From assembly GCF_004565475.1 (NCBI RefSeq), contig NZ_SRHX01000005.1, positions 124,001 through 188,000 of the forward strand: 64,000 nt of DNA, in the 5' to 3' direction. The translations under genes were made by a program, and so were the position numbers. Source of the stretch: Lonepinella koalarum. Lineage in GTDB: Bacteria > Pseudomonadota > Gammaproteobacteria > Enterobacterales > Pasteurellaceae. The notes beneath the pieces are model-generated. The model was not told the DNA's origin. It did no database searches and was given only the letters and a program-made list of their open reading frames with translations. The stretch's first letter is position 1; every line of letters begins with the position of its first letter. Shown here piece by piece: positions 38,769 through 48,040 of this stretch.

Positions 38769-39848
38769 TTAAACGTCAACTTTTTTACTGATAAACATCG
38801 CATCCCCATAACTAAAAAACCGATACCGATTTTCCACCGCACTTTTATACGCAGCCATCACATTCTCATACCCTGCAAACGCCGATACCAACATAATCAA
38901 CGTACTTTCTGGCAAATGAAAATTGGTAATCAAACAATCCACTACCCGAAATTTTTTCCCTGGGTAAATAAAAATTGAAGTATCAGAAAAATATGGCTCA
39001 ATAATCTGCGAACTGCCTTTTTCTTCCGCAAATAACGCCGCACTTTCCAGCGAACGCACCGAGGTTGTCCCCACCGCAATTACACGCTTACCTGCCGATT
39101 TTGTGGCTAATACCGCATCGACCACATCTTGCGACACTTCCACATATTCTGCGTGCATCTGGTGATCTTCGATTTTTTCCACGCGTACAGGTTGGAATGT
39201 TCCTGCTCCAACATGCAAGGTAACAAAAGCAAAATTCACCCCTTTGGCTTTTAATTTTGCCAACAATTCATCATCAAAATGCAAACCAGCGGTCGGAGCT
39301 GCCACTGCCCCAGGGATTTTATTATATACCGTTTGATAACGCTCTTGATCCGCTTCTTCATCGGGACGATCAATATAAGGCGGTAACGGAATATGTCCAA
39401 TTTTATTCAATACATCTAAAACTGCGGTGTTTTTATCGGCAATTTCTAATTCAAACAACGCCCCTTGACGACCAAGCATCGTAACCGCAATGCCGTTATT
39501 TTCGCCGAGTTTATCTTCACCCAGCACTAAAATCGCCCCGTTTTTTGGGGCTTTACTAGAACGAATATGGGCTAAAAATGTGCTTTCGCTCAACACACGC
39601 TCAACTAGCACTTCAACCTTGCCCCCACTGACTTTCCGCCCAAACATACGGGCAGGAATGACACGAGTATTGTTAAATACCAACAAATCGCCCGCATTGA
39701 CTAAATCCAACACATCGGCAAAAGTGCGGTGAAAAATTTCACCGTTTTGACCATTTAATTGCAATAAACGGCTTGAAGTACGGTCAGGTTTCGGATAACG
39801 AGCAATCAGCTCATCGGGTAAATCAAAATAAAAATCGGATACCAGCAT
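38769..39848 (-). CDS. queA: S-adenosylmethionine:tRNA ribosyltransferase-isomerase
   Basis: 359 aa. It transfers the ribosyl part of SAM to preQ1-tRNA to give epoxyqueuosine. Typical segments: [29 protein letters not shown], then [15 protein letters not shown] near residue 55, [13 protein letters not shown] near residue 193, [13 protein letters not shown] near residue 218 and [20 protein letters not shown] near residue 305. Length matches. It is divergent from holC across 136 bases and works in the same pathway as tgt. Confidence 0.97.
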   Translation of the reverse strand: MLVSDFYFDLPDELIARYPKPDRTSSRLLQLNGQNGEIFHRTFADVLDLVNAGDLLVFNNTRVIPARMFGRKVSGGKVEVLVERVLSESTFLAHIRSSKAPKNGAILVLGEDKLGENNGIAVTMLGRQGALFELEIADKNTAVLDVLNKIGHIPLPPYIDRPDEEADQERYQTVYNKIPGAVAAPTAGLHFDDELLAKLKAKGVNFAFVTLHVGAGTFQPVRVEKIEDHQMHAEYVEVSQDVVDAVLATKSAGKRVIAVGTTSVRSLESAALFAEEKGSSQIIEPYFSDTSIFIYPGKKFRVVDCLITNFHLPESTLIMLVSAFAGYENVMAAYKSAVENRYRFFSYGDAMFISKKVDV

Positions 39849-39984
39849 AAATTAACATCAGTCTTAATTTTAAATGTGCGATAGTCTATTGTGATTTTCT
39901 TTCTAGCACAAGCAAAAACCTTTATTTATAAGTATTTTTTCGTTAGAATTAACCGCTTAATTCAACGACAAAATTAACCTGAAA

Positions 39985-40425
39985 ATGCCGAAAATCGCCA
40001 AATTTTATTTAATCAAATCCAGCCTTTCCCAACAGGACTTGTCGGGAGCGGAATTATTGGCGTGCGATTTATCCGCTCAATTATGGCGTGCGGGCTTGAA
40101 AGTGTTGATTGCGTGCGAAACCGAACAACAAGCCTTAGATTTAGACGAAGCACTATGGGCAAGAGATCCCGAACAATTTGTACCGCACAATTTATCAGGC
40201 GAAGTGACCAATTTCGCTACCCCGATCGAAATTTCATGGCGTGGCAAACGCAACGCCCAACGGCGAGATGTATTGATTAATTTACAACAAACTATTCCTG
40301 ATTATGTGTCTGCGTTTAATCAAGTGATTGATTTTGTGCCTGTGGACGAACAACAGAAAGTCATTGCCCGAGAACGGTATAAACAATATCGACAAATGGG
40401 GTGGCAGATGGAGATGGTGGAGTAA
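39985..40425 (+). CDS. holC: DNA polymerase III subunit chi
   Basis: 146 aa. Chi binds single-strand DNA-binding protein and links it to the clamp loader through psi. Conserved features: start KIAKFYLI, LACDLSAQLWRAGLKVLIACETEQQALDLDEALWARDPEQFVPHNL near residue 25-70, and VLINLQQTIPDYVSAFNQVIDFVP. In many gammaproteobacteria holC directly precedes valS; here ~1.3 kb of accessory genes lies between them. The small ORF that follows starts one base after the stop. Confidence 0.93.
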   Translation: MPKIAKFYLIKSSLSQQDLSGAELLACDLSAQLWRAGLKVLIACETEQQALDLDEALWARDPEQFVPHNLSGEVTNFATPIEISWRGKRNAQRRDVLINLQQTIPDYVSAFNQVIDFVPVDEQQKVIARERYKQYRQMGWQMEMVE

Positions 40426-40426
40426 A

Positions 40427-40594
40427 ATGAACAAAGAAGAACTACTCAAAAAACACAACGAGATGCTGATTTTATGGAAAGCGTGGAAGGACGAGAAGAA
40501 AAAGCACGAAATCCTGACTTTTGAAAATGAAAAGGGTGAGATTGTGCGACATTATCCTGACGGTAAAGAAGTTGTGATTGAATATGCAAAATAA
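40427..40594 (+). CDS. Small hydrophilic protein, possible antitoxin
   Basis: 55 aa, start ATG 40427 with GGTGGAG just upstream. It is charged and mostly helical, with a short C-terminal strand pattern (EKGEIVRHYPDGKEVVIEYAK). I do not recognise a named family with certainty. It directly precedes and overlaps by 11 bases a truncated zeta-toxin-like reading frame, which suggests it is the antitoxin of that pair. That role is inference from position only. Confidence 0.6.
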   Translation: MNKEELLKKHNEMLILWKAWKDEKKKHEILTFENEKGEIVRHYPDGKEVVIEYAK

Positions 40595-40709
40595 TCTAGC
40601 AATTTTTTACTGTGGCACGAATGGTGCTGGCAAATCTACTTTGCGTGGATTTAATCAAGATCCTGTGCAGATTGTTATTGTTAACGTTAAAAGAGTTAAA
40701 ATAATCTAG
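40584..40709 (+). pseudogene. Truncated zeta-toxin/P-loop kinase remnant
   Basis: An ATG at 40584 opens 41 codons: a strand, then GTNGAGKSTLRGF, which is the Walker A region at the very start of zeta-toxin-type kinases (usual form GPNGAGKST). The frame then stops in low-complexity residues. A full zeta toxin would be roughly 190-280 aa, so nearly all of it is gone. A perfect 12-base direct repeat AAAATAATCTAG occurs at 40588-40599 and 40698-40709. Family assignment rests on the P-loop and context. Confidence 0.6.
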
Positions 40710-40744
40710 AAAAAATTTTGAAATCAATAAGCTAGGAATTTAAT

Positions 40745-41674
40745 ATGAGTTACCAAAAAACAAAAGAGTTACTTAATCCTATTCTAAATGTACTAAATAG
40801 AAATACTCATCTATTTCTTAACGACATAGTAAATGAACTTGCATTATATTTTAAACTAGATGAGAATTTCCTATCTCAACGCTATGAAGTAAGTAATGCA
40901 AAAATTTTTGAAAATACTGTTCTATGGAAATTAAATGATTTAAGCAAATCAGGACTAATTGATTTTATAAAAACAAATAATAAGAGAGCTTATATTGTTA
41001 GCAAAAAGGGAATATCGTTTTTAAATAAATCAAATGATGAGATAGCCAAATATATTAGTGATAATTATAAGAAAAAAATTAAAAATGTAGAAGAATTAGA
41101 TAAGCCAGAACATCCTATTGAGATTTCATTGGAAATGGCGCAAATTGCTCCATTAGAACAGTTGGAAAATTCGTATAAAATATTACGAAATCAAATTTAT
41201 GATGATATTTTAGATGTTGTCTTGTCTAAATCGCCTATTGCATTTGAACATATCGTTACTCAATTACTTCAAAAAATGGGGTATGGTGATGGTGAAGTAA
41301 CTCAAATTAGTCGTGACGGTGGCATTGATGCTCGAATTAAAGGTGATGTACTAGGTTTTGAGCAAATATACGTTCAAGCAAAACGTTATCAAAGAGATAA
41401 AACAATTAGCCGACAAGATATTCAAAGTTTTATCGGGGCATTATCCGGTATTGAAGGAAATGCAACTAAAGGTGTTTTTATTACGACCGCTCAATTTTCA
41501 AATGATGCCAAAGAATTCGCACAGAAAATTCAAAAATCTAGAATTATATTAATTGATGGAAAGCAACTGGCAAAATATATTTATGAATATGAGTTAGGTG
41601 TTCAAACAGAAAAAAGTTTTAGTATCAAGAAAATAGATAATGATTTTTGGAATGAATTTCAAAATAATGAGTAA
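40745..41674 (+). CDS. mrr: Mrr-type restriction endonuclease
   Basis: 309 aa. The N-terminal ~95 residues form a winged-helix-like recognition domain (Mrr_N pattern). The C-terminal catalytic domain has the Mrr-cat motif: FEHIVTQLLQKMGYG near residue 175, then RDGGIDARI and IYVQAKRY at about 190-215, i.e. the D...QxK active site. Type IV enzymes of this class cut methylated foreign DNA. Start ATG 40745 follows AGGA. The gene is more AT-rich than valS and has no uptake signal, consistent with transfer. It lies between holC and valS. Confidence 0.88.
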   Translation: MSYQKTKELLNPILNVLNRNTHLFLNDIVNELALYFKLDENFLSQRYEVSNAKIFENTVLWKLNDLSKSGLIDFIKTNNKRAYIVSKKGISFLNKSNDEIAKYISDNYKKKIKNVEELDKPEHPIEISLEMAQIAPLEQLENSYKILRNQIYDDILDVVLSKSPIAFEHIVTQLLQKMGYGDGEVTQISRDGGIDARIKGDVLGFEQIYVQAKRYQRDKTISRQDIQSFIGALSGIEGNATKGVFITTAQFSNDAKEFAQKIQKSRIILIDGKQLAKYIYEYELGVQTEKSFSIKKIDNDFWNEFQNNE

Positions 41675-41703
41675 TAGAAGAATTTAATTAAAGAGAAAAC
41701 CAA

Positions 41704-44568
41704 ATGACACAAAACCTTCAAATGGCAGACCGCTTTGAGCCGTCTGCGGTAGAACAAGCCTTGTATCGCCACTGGGAAGAGCAAGGGTATTTTAAACCAA
41801 GCGAAGATGAGAGCCAAAAAGGCTACTGTATCGCTATTCCACCACCGAATGTAACGGGTTCACTCCATATGGGGCACGCTTTCCAGCAAACCTTAATGGA
41901 TACGCTGATCCGTTTTAACCGTATGGAAGGCAATAATACGCTGTGGCAGACAGGGACTGACCACGCAGGCATTGCGACTCAAATGGTGGTGGAACGCAAG
42001 ATTGCGGCGGAAGAGGGCAAAACTCGCCACGATTACGGGCGTGAAGCCTTTATCAACAAAATTTGGGACTGGAAAGCCTATTCAGGCGGTACAATTAGCC
42101 AGCAAATGCGCCGTTTAGGCAACTCGAGCGACTGGGATCGTGAGCGTTTTACCATGGACGATGGTCTTTCTAATGCGGTGAAAGAAGTCTTTGTTCGGCT
42201 ACACGAAGAAGGCTTGATTTATCGTGGCAAACGCCTTGTAAACTGGGATCCGAAATTACACACCGCCATTTCTGATTTGGAAGTGGAAAACAAAGAGAGC
42301 AAAGGTTCGCTGTGGCATTTCCGCTATCCGTTAGCAAATGGGGCGAAAACCGCTGAAGGCAAGGACTATTTGGTGGTGGCGACTACTCGCCCTGAAACCG
42401 TACTCGGCGATACGGCGGTGGCGGTTCACCCTGAAGATGAGCGTTATCAATCGCTTATCGGTAAGTCGGTGATTTTGCCGTTAGCGAACCGTGAAATTCC
42501 GATTGTGGCGGACGATTATGTGGATCGTGAGTTCGGGACAGGTTGCGTGAAGATTACGCCCGCCCACGATTTCAACGACTACGAAGTGGGCAAACGCCAT
42601 AATTTGCCGATGGTCAATGTGATGACCTTGAATGCCGATATTCGAGAGATCGCGGAAATTGTCGGTTCAGACGGCAAAATTTTGGAAAATTACACCGCAC
42701 TTATTCCGGCGGATTATCAAGGCTTAGAGCGTTTTGTTGCACGCAAAAAAGTGGTCGCTGATTTTGAAGCACTCGGTCTTTTAGAAGAGATCAAACCGCA
42801 CGATCTCAAAGTGCCTTATGGCGACCGTGGTGGCGTGCCGATTGAGCCGATGCTGACCGATCAGTGGTATGTGAGTGTGAAACCGCTGGCGGAAGTGGCA
42901 ACCAAAGCCGTGGAAGACGGCGAAATTCAATTTGTGCCAAAACAGTATGAAAACCTGTACTTCTCGTGGATGCGTGATATTCAGGACTGGTGTATTTCTC
43001 GCCAACTTTGGTGGGGACACCGTATTCCTGCGTGGTATGACGAAGCGGGCAATGTGTATGTGGCTCGCAACGAAGAAGAAGTGCGGGCGAAACATAATTT
43101 GCCTGCGGATCTTGCCTTAAAACAAGATGAGGACGTATTAGATACGTGGTTCTCATCGGGCTTGTGGACGTTCTCAACCCTTGGCTGGCCAGAACAAACT
43201 AAAGAGTTGCGTATGTATCACCCAACAGACGTGTTGATTACGGGCTTTGACATCATTTTCTTCTGGGTTGCACGAATGATTATGTTCACGATGCACTTTA
43301 TCAAAGACGAAAATGGCAAACCGCAAGTGCCGTTCAAAACCGTGTACGTTACGGGCTTGATTCGTGATGAACAAGGGCAAAAAATGTCCAAATCTAAAGG
43401 CAACGTGCTTGACCCGATTGATATGATTGACGGCATTTCGCTGGAAGATTTGCTTGAAAAACGTACAGGCAATATGATGCAGCCACAACTGGCGGAAAAA
43501 ATCGCCAAAGCGACCAAAAAAGAGTTCGCAGACGGCATCGCCCCACACGGCACGGACGCATTGCGTTTCACACTGGCAGCCTTGGCGAGCAACGGACGCG
43601 ACATCAACTGGGATATGAAACGCCTTGAAGGCTACCGCAATTTCTGCAATAAATTGTGGAACGGCAGCCGTTTTGTTCTCACCAACGATAAACTCGATTT
43701 ATCCGCTGGTGAAACCGAATTAAGCGTGGCGGATCGCTGGATTATTTCCACCTTCAACCGCACCGTAAACGAATTCCGCACCGCATTAAGTCAATACCGC
43801 TTTGACTTGGCAGCCAACGCCATTTACGATTTCACTTGGAATCAGTTCTGCGACTGGTATTTGGAACTCACCAAACCTGTGTTTGCTAACGGCACAGACG
43901 CTCAAAAACGTGGGGCAAGCCAAACCTTGGTGAATGTGCTTGAGCAATTACTCCGCTTAGCTCACCCAATTATGCCATTTATCACCGAAGAAATTTGGCA
44001 AAAAGTGAAAGGCTTTGCGGCAGTGAAAGGTGAAACCATTATGTTGCAACCGTTCCCGAAAGTAGATGATGCTAAACTTGATACACAAGCCGAAAAAGAG
44101 ATTGAGTTCTTAAAAGAAATCATCGTCGCTGTGCGTAATATCCGTGCCGAAAGCAACATCGCACCGAGTAAAGGGTTGGATTTATTGCTCAGAAATGTGA
44201 TTGCTGAAAATTGCAAAACCTTGCAAAAAAATGACCGCACTTTGAAAGCCTTAGCTAAGTTGGACGATGTAAAAGTGTTAGCAGACGGTGAAAAAGCCCC
44301 ATTATCGGTAGCAAAACTAGTCGGTAAAACCGAATTGCTCGTGCCGATGGCAGGCTTTATCAACAAAGAAGCCGAACTTGCAAGACTTGCCAAAGAGATT
44401 GAAAAACTCAATGGTGAAGTCGCACGCATTGAAGCTAAACTTTCTAACGAAGCGTTTGTGGCTAAAGCGCCTGAGCAGGTGATTGCGAAAGAGCGTGAGA
44501 AAATGCAGGGGTATCGGGAAGGGATTGAGAAGCTGGAATTGCAACGGAAAGAGATTGAAGCGTTGTAA
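41704..44568 (+). CDS. valS: Valyl-tRNA synthetase
   Basis: 954 aa, close to E. coli ValS (951). Class I signatures: HIGH as [16 protein letters not shown] near residue 50 and KMSKS as [16 protein letters not shown] near residue 557. The editing domain includes [19 protein letters not shown] near residue 225, and a C-terminal coiled coil ([23 protein letters not shown]) ends the protein. Codon third positions are visibly richer in G/C than in the flanking defence genes. It is flanked on both sides by defence-type genes. Confidence 0.98.
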   Translation: MTQNLQMADRFEPSAVEQALYRHWEEQGYFKPSEDESQKGYCIAIPPPNVTGSLHMGHAFQQTLMDTLIRFNRMEGNNTLWQTGTDHAGIATQMVVERKIAAEEGKTRHDYGREAFINKIWDWKAYSGGTISQQMRRLGNSSDWDRERFTMDDGLSNAVKEVFVRLHEEGLIYRGKRLVNWDPKLHTAISDLEVENKESKGSLWHFRYPLANGAKTAEGKDYLVVATTRPETVLGDTAVAVHPEDERYQSLIGKSVILPLANREIPIVADDYVDREFGTGCVKITPAHDFNDYEVGKRHNLPMVNVMTLNADIREIAEIVGSDGKILENYTALIPADYQGLERFVARKKVVADFEALGLLEEIKPHDLKVPYGDRGGVPIEPMLTDQWYVSVKPLAEVATKAVEDGEIQFVPKQYENLYFSWMRDIQDWCISRQLWWGHRIPAWYDEAGNVYVARNEEEVRAKHNLPADLALKQDEDVLDTWFSSGLWTFSTLGWPEQTKELRMYHPTDVLITGFDIIFFWVARMIMFTMHFIKDENGKPQVPFKTVYVTGLIRDEQGQKMSKSKGNVLDPIDMIDGISLEDLLEKRTGNMMQPQLAEKIAKATKKEFADGIAPHGTDALRFTLAALASNGRDINWDMKRLEGYRNFCNKLWNGSRFVLTNDKLDLSAGETELSVADRWIISTFNRTVNEFRTALSQYRFDLAANAIYDFTWNQFCDWYLELTKPVFANGTDAQKRGASQTLVNVLEQLLRLAHPIMPFITEEIWQKVKGFAAVKGETIMLQPFPKVDDAKLDTQAEKEIEFLKEIIVAVRNIRAESNIAPSKGLDLLLRNVIAENCKTLQKNDRTLKALAKLDDVKVLADGEKAPLSVAKLVGKTELLVPMAGFINKEAELARLAKEIEKLNGEVARIEAKLSNEAFVAKAPEQVIAKEREKMQGYREGIEKLELQRKEIEAL

Positions 44569-44584
44569 TATAGCGTTGAATTTG

Positions 44585-44606
44585 GGGTGGACGCTGGAGT
44601 CCGCCC
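44585..44606. repeat. REP-like palindrome after valS
   Basis: GGGTGGAC (44585-44592) pairs with GTCCGCCC (44599-44606), one G-T pair, loop GCTGGA. On the minus strand it reads TAGGGCGGAC..., the layout of REP-type palindromes. There is no T run, so it is a weak terminator candidate at best. Confidence 0.5.
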
Positions 44607-44633
44607 TAGAATAATCAAATAATAGGATGAATT

Positions 44634-45734
44634 ATGCTTCCATTTGAAAATATTAAAATATCGGGGATACAAGGGATCCACAATATTGATTTTACCTTCC
44701 CTAAAGATAGTGAAATGTTTGTGTTAATTGGTAATAATGGTGCGGGAAAAACAAAAAGTTTAGAAGCATTATATACAGCGTTGCTTTTAACAAACATTAA
44801 CTTTGAGTCTAAATATGGATTTAATAATGATATTTTAAAAAAAATATTATTTGATAATAGCGAGATTTATATATCTGATTCAGATTTTGTTATTATTAAC
44901 CATTTTAATAAACTACATTCAACCCCTGTCATTTACATACCAGTTTACAAGCGGGGGAAAATAGATAAATTCCGTTCAGAATATATTCGACCTTTAGGTA
45001 CATATGAGGCTAGAAAAAATCAATATTTTGAATATGAAAGAAACAGATTAGATTCTAACTTTTCTAATAATGAAGAAAACATCTCTATTGATGAATGGTT
45101 TATTCAACGCGCGCAATCATCAAATCAATATGAAGCGGATGCAGATAATCGTGAAATTGAAATTTTAGCAGTACTAAATATTCTGCATAAAATTGATGAA
45201 CGAATTAGCGCGGAAAAAAGTAGCCTAATTATTCACGGGGGCACAGCGGTTTCAATCGTCGTTGATGGCGAAAGACGGAAACTAAATGAATTAAGTAGCG
45301 GATTTTCATCACTACTTAAAATAGTACAAGAAATTATTTCAGGCTATGCCTATTTTAATAACAGCAATGACATTGAGAATACGGAAGGGATTGTATTAAT
45401 TGATGAGATTGAAAGCCATCTTCATATTAGTTGGCAAACAAAGATTTTAGAAATGCTGAAAAGGTCTTTTCCAAAAACAACGTTTATTATCACTACGCAT
45501 TCATCTTTAGTTTTATCACAATTATACACAGGCAAAGCCTATCAATTAGTACGCAAAGGCGATTGTGTTGTAAATAAAGAAATTGAAAACCCAAGTAACG
45601 AAGCCTTGATTGATTTATTAGATGAAGCATTTAATGTTAATTTAAATAAAATTCGAGTTGATGATATTTCTGATGAGCGTTTTAACAGCCAGAAGAAAAA
45701 ATTGAATGAATTGCTTTTATCATTAGGTGGTTAA
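44634..45734 (+). CDS. OLD/RecF-like AAA ATPase of a putative defence pair
   Basis: 366 aa. ABC/SMC-type ATPase of the AAA_15/AAA_21 kind: an N-terminal strand pattern FENIKISGIQGIHNIDFTF, Walker A IGNNGAGKTKS at ~32-42, signature LNELSSGFSSLLK near residue 217, Walker B GIVLIDEIESHLH near residue 251 and H-loop ITTHSSLVLSQL near residue 290. There is no Toprim or HNH domain attached. The next gene, a PIN nuclease, starts one base after the stop. Pairs of such an ATPase with a nuclease are a recurring anti-phage layout (for example Septu, PARIS), but this exact pair is not one I can name. Confidence 0.8.
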   Translation: MLPFENIKISGIQGIHNIDFTFPKDSEMFVLIGNNGAGKTKSLEALYTALLLTNINFESKYGFNNDILKKILFDNSEIYISDSDFVIINHFNKLHSTPVIYIPVYKRGKIDKFRSEYIRPLGTYEARKNQYFEYERNRLDSNFSNNEENISIDEWFIQRAQSSNQYEADADNREIEILAVLNILHKIDERISAEKSSLIIHGGTAVSIVVDGERRKLNELSSGFSSLLKIVQEIISGYAYFNNSNDIENTEGIVLIDEIESHLHISWQTKILEMLKRSFPKTTFIITTHSSLVLSQLYTGKAYQLVRKGDCVVNKEIENPSNEALIDLLDEAFNVNLNKIRVDDISDERFNSQKKKLNELLLSLGG

Positions 45735-45735
45735 G

Positions 45736-46185
45736 ATGAAAGTATTATTAGATACTAATAAAATCATCACAATGGTGAAAGATCAAGATAGCTATAAATT
45801 GGGGCTACAAGAGATTATCAATTCAGGTAACCACTATTTTACCACGCCATTAATTCGACACGAAGCATTACGATTTTATAGCCATAATGCCGAAGATAGT
45901 GAAAAATGCCAAAGGGCAATGCAATTACTTTCCCTATTGGAAATAATCAATATAGATAAAAATATTACAGATATTGCAACCAATATTGTTCGCTATGAAC
46001 GAACGACTTATCCTGAACGTTACCATAAACAAGCTGATGGCACAGAAAAGAAAATAGATAAATATAATTTTGATATTATGTTTGTTGCTACTGCAAAATG
46101 TTTTGATTTAAATACTGATTCAAATGATGGTGATATTCCGAAGTTGATTGAGTTGTATGATGAAATGAAAAAAACTCGTAAATGA
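45736..46185 (+). CDS. PIN-domain nuclease paired with the ATPase
   Basis: 149 aa from ATG 45736, five bases after AGGTGG; a GTG at 45727 would overlap the ATPase and lies on that ribosome site. The acidic PIN residues are in place: Asp6 (VLLDTN), Glu43 (IRHEALRF), Asp113 (YNFDIMFVATA) and Asp128/131 near the end. PIN proteins are metal-dependent ribonucleases, often toxins or effectors. No separate antitoxin gene is seen, so the adjacent ATPase is the likely partner. mcrB starts 17 bases later. Confidence 0.75.
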   Translation: MKVLLDTNKIITMVKDQDSYKLGLQEIINSGNHYFTTPLIRHEALRFYSHNAEDSEKCQRAMQLLSLLEIINIDKNITDIATNIVRYERTTYPERYHKQADGTEKKIDKYNFDIMFVATAKCFDLNTDSNDGDIPKLIELYDEMKKTRK

Positions 46186-46202
46186 CTTAGGGAGTGAAGG
46201 TT

Positions 46203-48038
46203 ATGAGCATTAAAAATTGTTTTGAAAATATTTTAACTAATCTAAATAAACAGAAGCAGAAAGAATTTAAAAACAATCCAATGCATACTGTTTTTCAAAG
46301 AGAGTTAAAGCCTGAAATTGAAAGGTTAGTTAAAGAATATGATGTCTCATTGCTTTATAAAGTGAATGCAAGTATCGGTAATGGGAACTGGGCTGATGTT
46401 CCTTGGCTATCCATTTTAAATACGCAAATTACGGCGACGACACAATCTGGAATTTATCCGGTCTATTTATTTAAAGCGGATTCAAGTGGAATTTATCTTT
46501 GTTTAATTCAAGGTAGTACGGCATTAAAAGAAAATTATAAACCAAAGAAAAATTATCTTGATGAAGGCCAACGCAGAAAAAACTTATTACTTTCCAAATA
46601 CCCTGAATTAAAATCTTGGAATACTCATTCTATTGATTTACAGTCTAAAACAGATTTAGGCAAATCGTACGAAGATACAACAATTGCATCTAAATATTAT
46701 CCTGCAGAAAATATACCTAGTGATGAAGAACTTAAACAAGATCTTTATTTCTTATTAGAGATTTATCAACGAATGAAACAGGATATTTTGCAATTAGATC
46801 AAATCAGTTTCACACCTAAAAATAATGATCTTTTCCCTGACGAAACAATGAATACAATTCACATTTCAGCAACAAGAATCCCCAAACCCTTCCTAATCCT
46901 AGCGGGCATTTCAGGCACGGGTAAAACACGTTTTGTGCGTGAACAGGCGAAATTAAGCAGTCGCGGAGAAAATAACAATTATTTACTTGTTCCAGTGCGC
47001 CCAGATTGGCACGAGCCGTCTGATTTATTGGGGTATAGCTCAAGATTATCGGGCAAAGATGAATATATCATTACACCATTTCTGAAATTTATGGTGCAGG
47101 CTTGGCAGGAAATTGCTAAATATCAAGCCGATTTAAATGCGGAATTTAGTTTAGAAACCTTGCAAAAGATTCGTCCGTTTTGGCTCTGTTTAGATGAAAT
47201 GAATTTAGCACCTGTTGAACAATATTTTGCGGATTATTTGGCGATCTTAGAAACGAGAGAATGGAAAACACAAGGAAATAATTTTGTTTATGCTTGTGAT
47301 GCAATCTTACATCAAGATCTATTTACTCAATTTGAAAAATTAGCGAACGATCTTGGCTTAGAAAAAGATTCTGCACTCTATCGTTATTTTAGCCAAAATG
47401 GTATTCCATTGCCGTTTAATTTAATTGTGGCAGGAACAGTGAATATGGACGAAACTACGCACGGATTTTCTCGTAAAGTGCTTGATCGTGCGTTAAGTTT
47501 TGATTTTAGCGAGTTTTATCCAAATGATTTCGGTGATTATTTTACACAAAGCACACAAAATAAAGCACTGACTTACCCAATTTATTCGCACGCTCAACAT
47601 TGTGTAGATCAAAACCAAGAAAATATTCAAAAAAGTATTACATTTTTAACCGCAGTTAATGAAGTTTTAGGGCATACACCGTTTAAATTAGCCTACCGAG
47701 CTTTAAATGAATTATTGCTTGAGGTGCATAGTTTTAATCCTGAAAATGATGAAACCTTGCAAGCGGTATGGGACGATTTTTTAATGATGAAAGTCTTGCC
47801 ACGTATTGAAGGGGATATGGATAAACTGGCAAGTAAAAGTGATGATGAAAAAAGTATTCTTGCAGAATTAAGTGAAATTTTGACCGCACATTTGGGCGAA
47901 ATTTGGGGAGAAGAAAACAACCGACCTGATTTATGGCGTGAAACAAAAGAAAATAGAATAAAATGCCGCACTGAATTAAAATTAGGCTATATGATTAATA
48001 AACTTGAACGTGTTGGCTTTACTTCTTTTTGGCAATAA
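46203..48038 (+). CDS. mcrB: McrB-type AAA+ motor with N-terminal DUF3578-like domain
   Basis: 611 aa from ATG 46203, nine bases after AGGGAG. Residues ~1-190 resemble the MrcB N-terminal (DUF3578) module (SLLYKVNASIGNGNWADVPWLSILN, GIYPVYLFKADSSGIYLCLIQG). The AAA+ domain has Walker A LAGISGTGKTRFV near residue 235, Walker B LCLDEMNLAPVEQYF near residue 330 and the sensor-I-like VAGTVNMDETTHGFSRKVLDRA near residue 415. McrB uses GTP or ATP to load the McrC nuclease on modified DNA. mcrC follows after two bases. Confidence 0.88.
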   Translation: MSIKNCFENILTNLNKQKQKEFKNNPMHTVFQRELKPEIERLVKEYDVSLLYKVNASIGNGNWADVPWLSILNTQITATTQSGIYPVYLFKADSSGIYLCLIQGSTALKENYKPKKNYLDEGQRRKNLLLSKYPELKSWNTHSIDLQSKTDLGKSYEDTTIASKYYPAENIPSDEELKQDLYFLLEIYQRMKQDILQLDQISFTPKNNDLFPDETMNTIHISATRIPKPFLILAGISGTGKTRFVREQAKLSSRGENNNYLLVPVRPDWHEPSDLLGYSSRLSGKDEYIITPFLKFMVQAWQEIAKYQADLNAEFSLETLQKIRPFWLCLDEMNLAPVEQYFADYLAILETREWKTQGNNFVYACDAILHQDLFTQFEKLANDLGLEKDSALYRYFSQNGIPLPFNLIVAGTVNMDETTHGFSRKVLDRALSFDFSEFYPNDFGDYFTQSTQNKALTYPIYSHAQHCVDQNQENIQKSITFLTAVNEVLGHTPFKLAYRALNELLLEVHSFNPENDETLQAVWDDFLMMKVLPRIEGDMDKLASKSDDEKSILAELSEILTAHLGEIWGEENNRPDLWRETKENRIKCRTELKLGYMINKLERVGFTSFWQ

Positions 48039-48040
48039 AT

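Noticed and set aside
44569-44633. Strong rho-independent terminator after valS
   Set aside because: The hairpin at 44585-44606 lacks a T run on either side and looks like a REP palindrome instead.
43962-44681. 239-codon ORF on the minus strand over the valS 3' end
   Set aside because: A shadow of the valS coding frame; Ser/Thr/Phe-rich composition typical of antisense frames and it crosses into the next gene.
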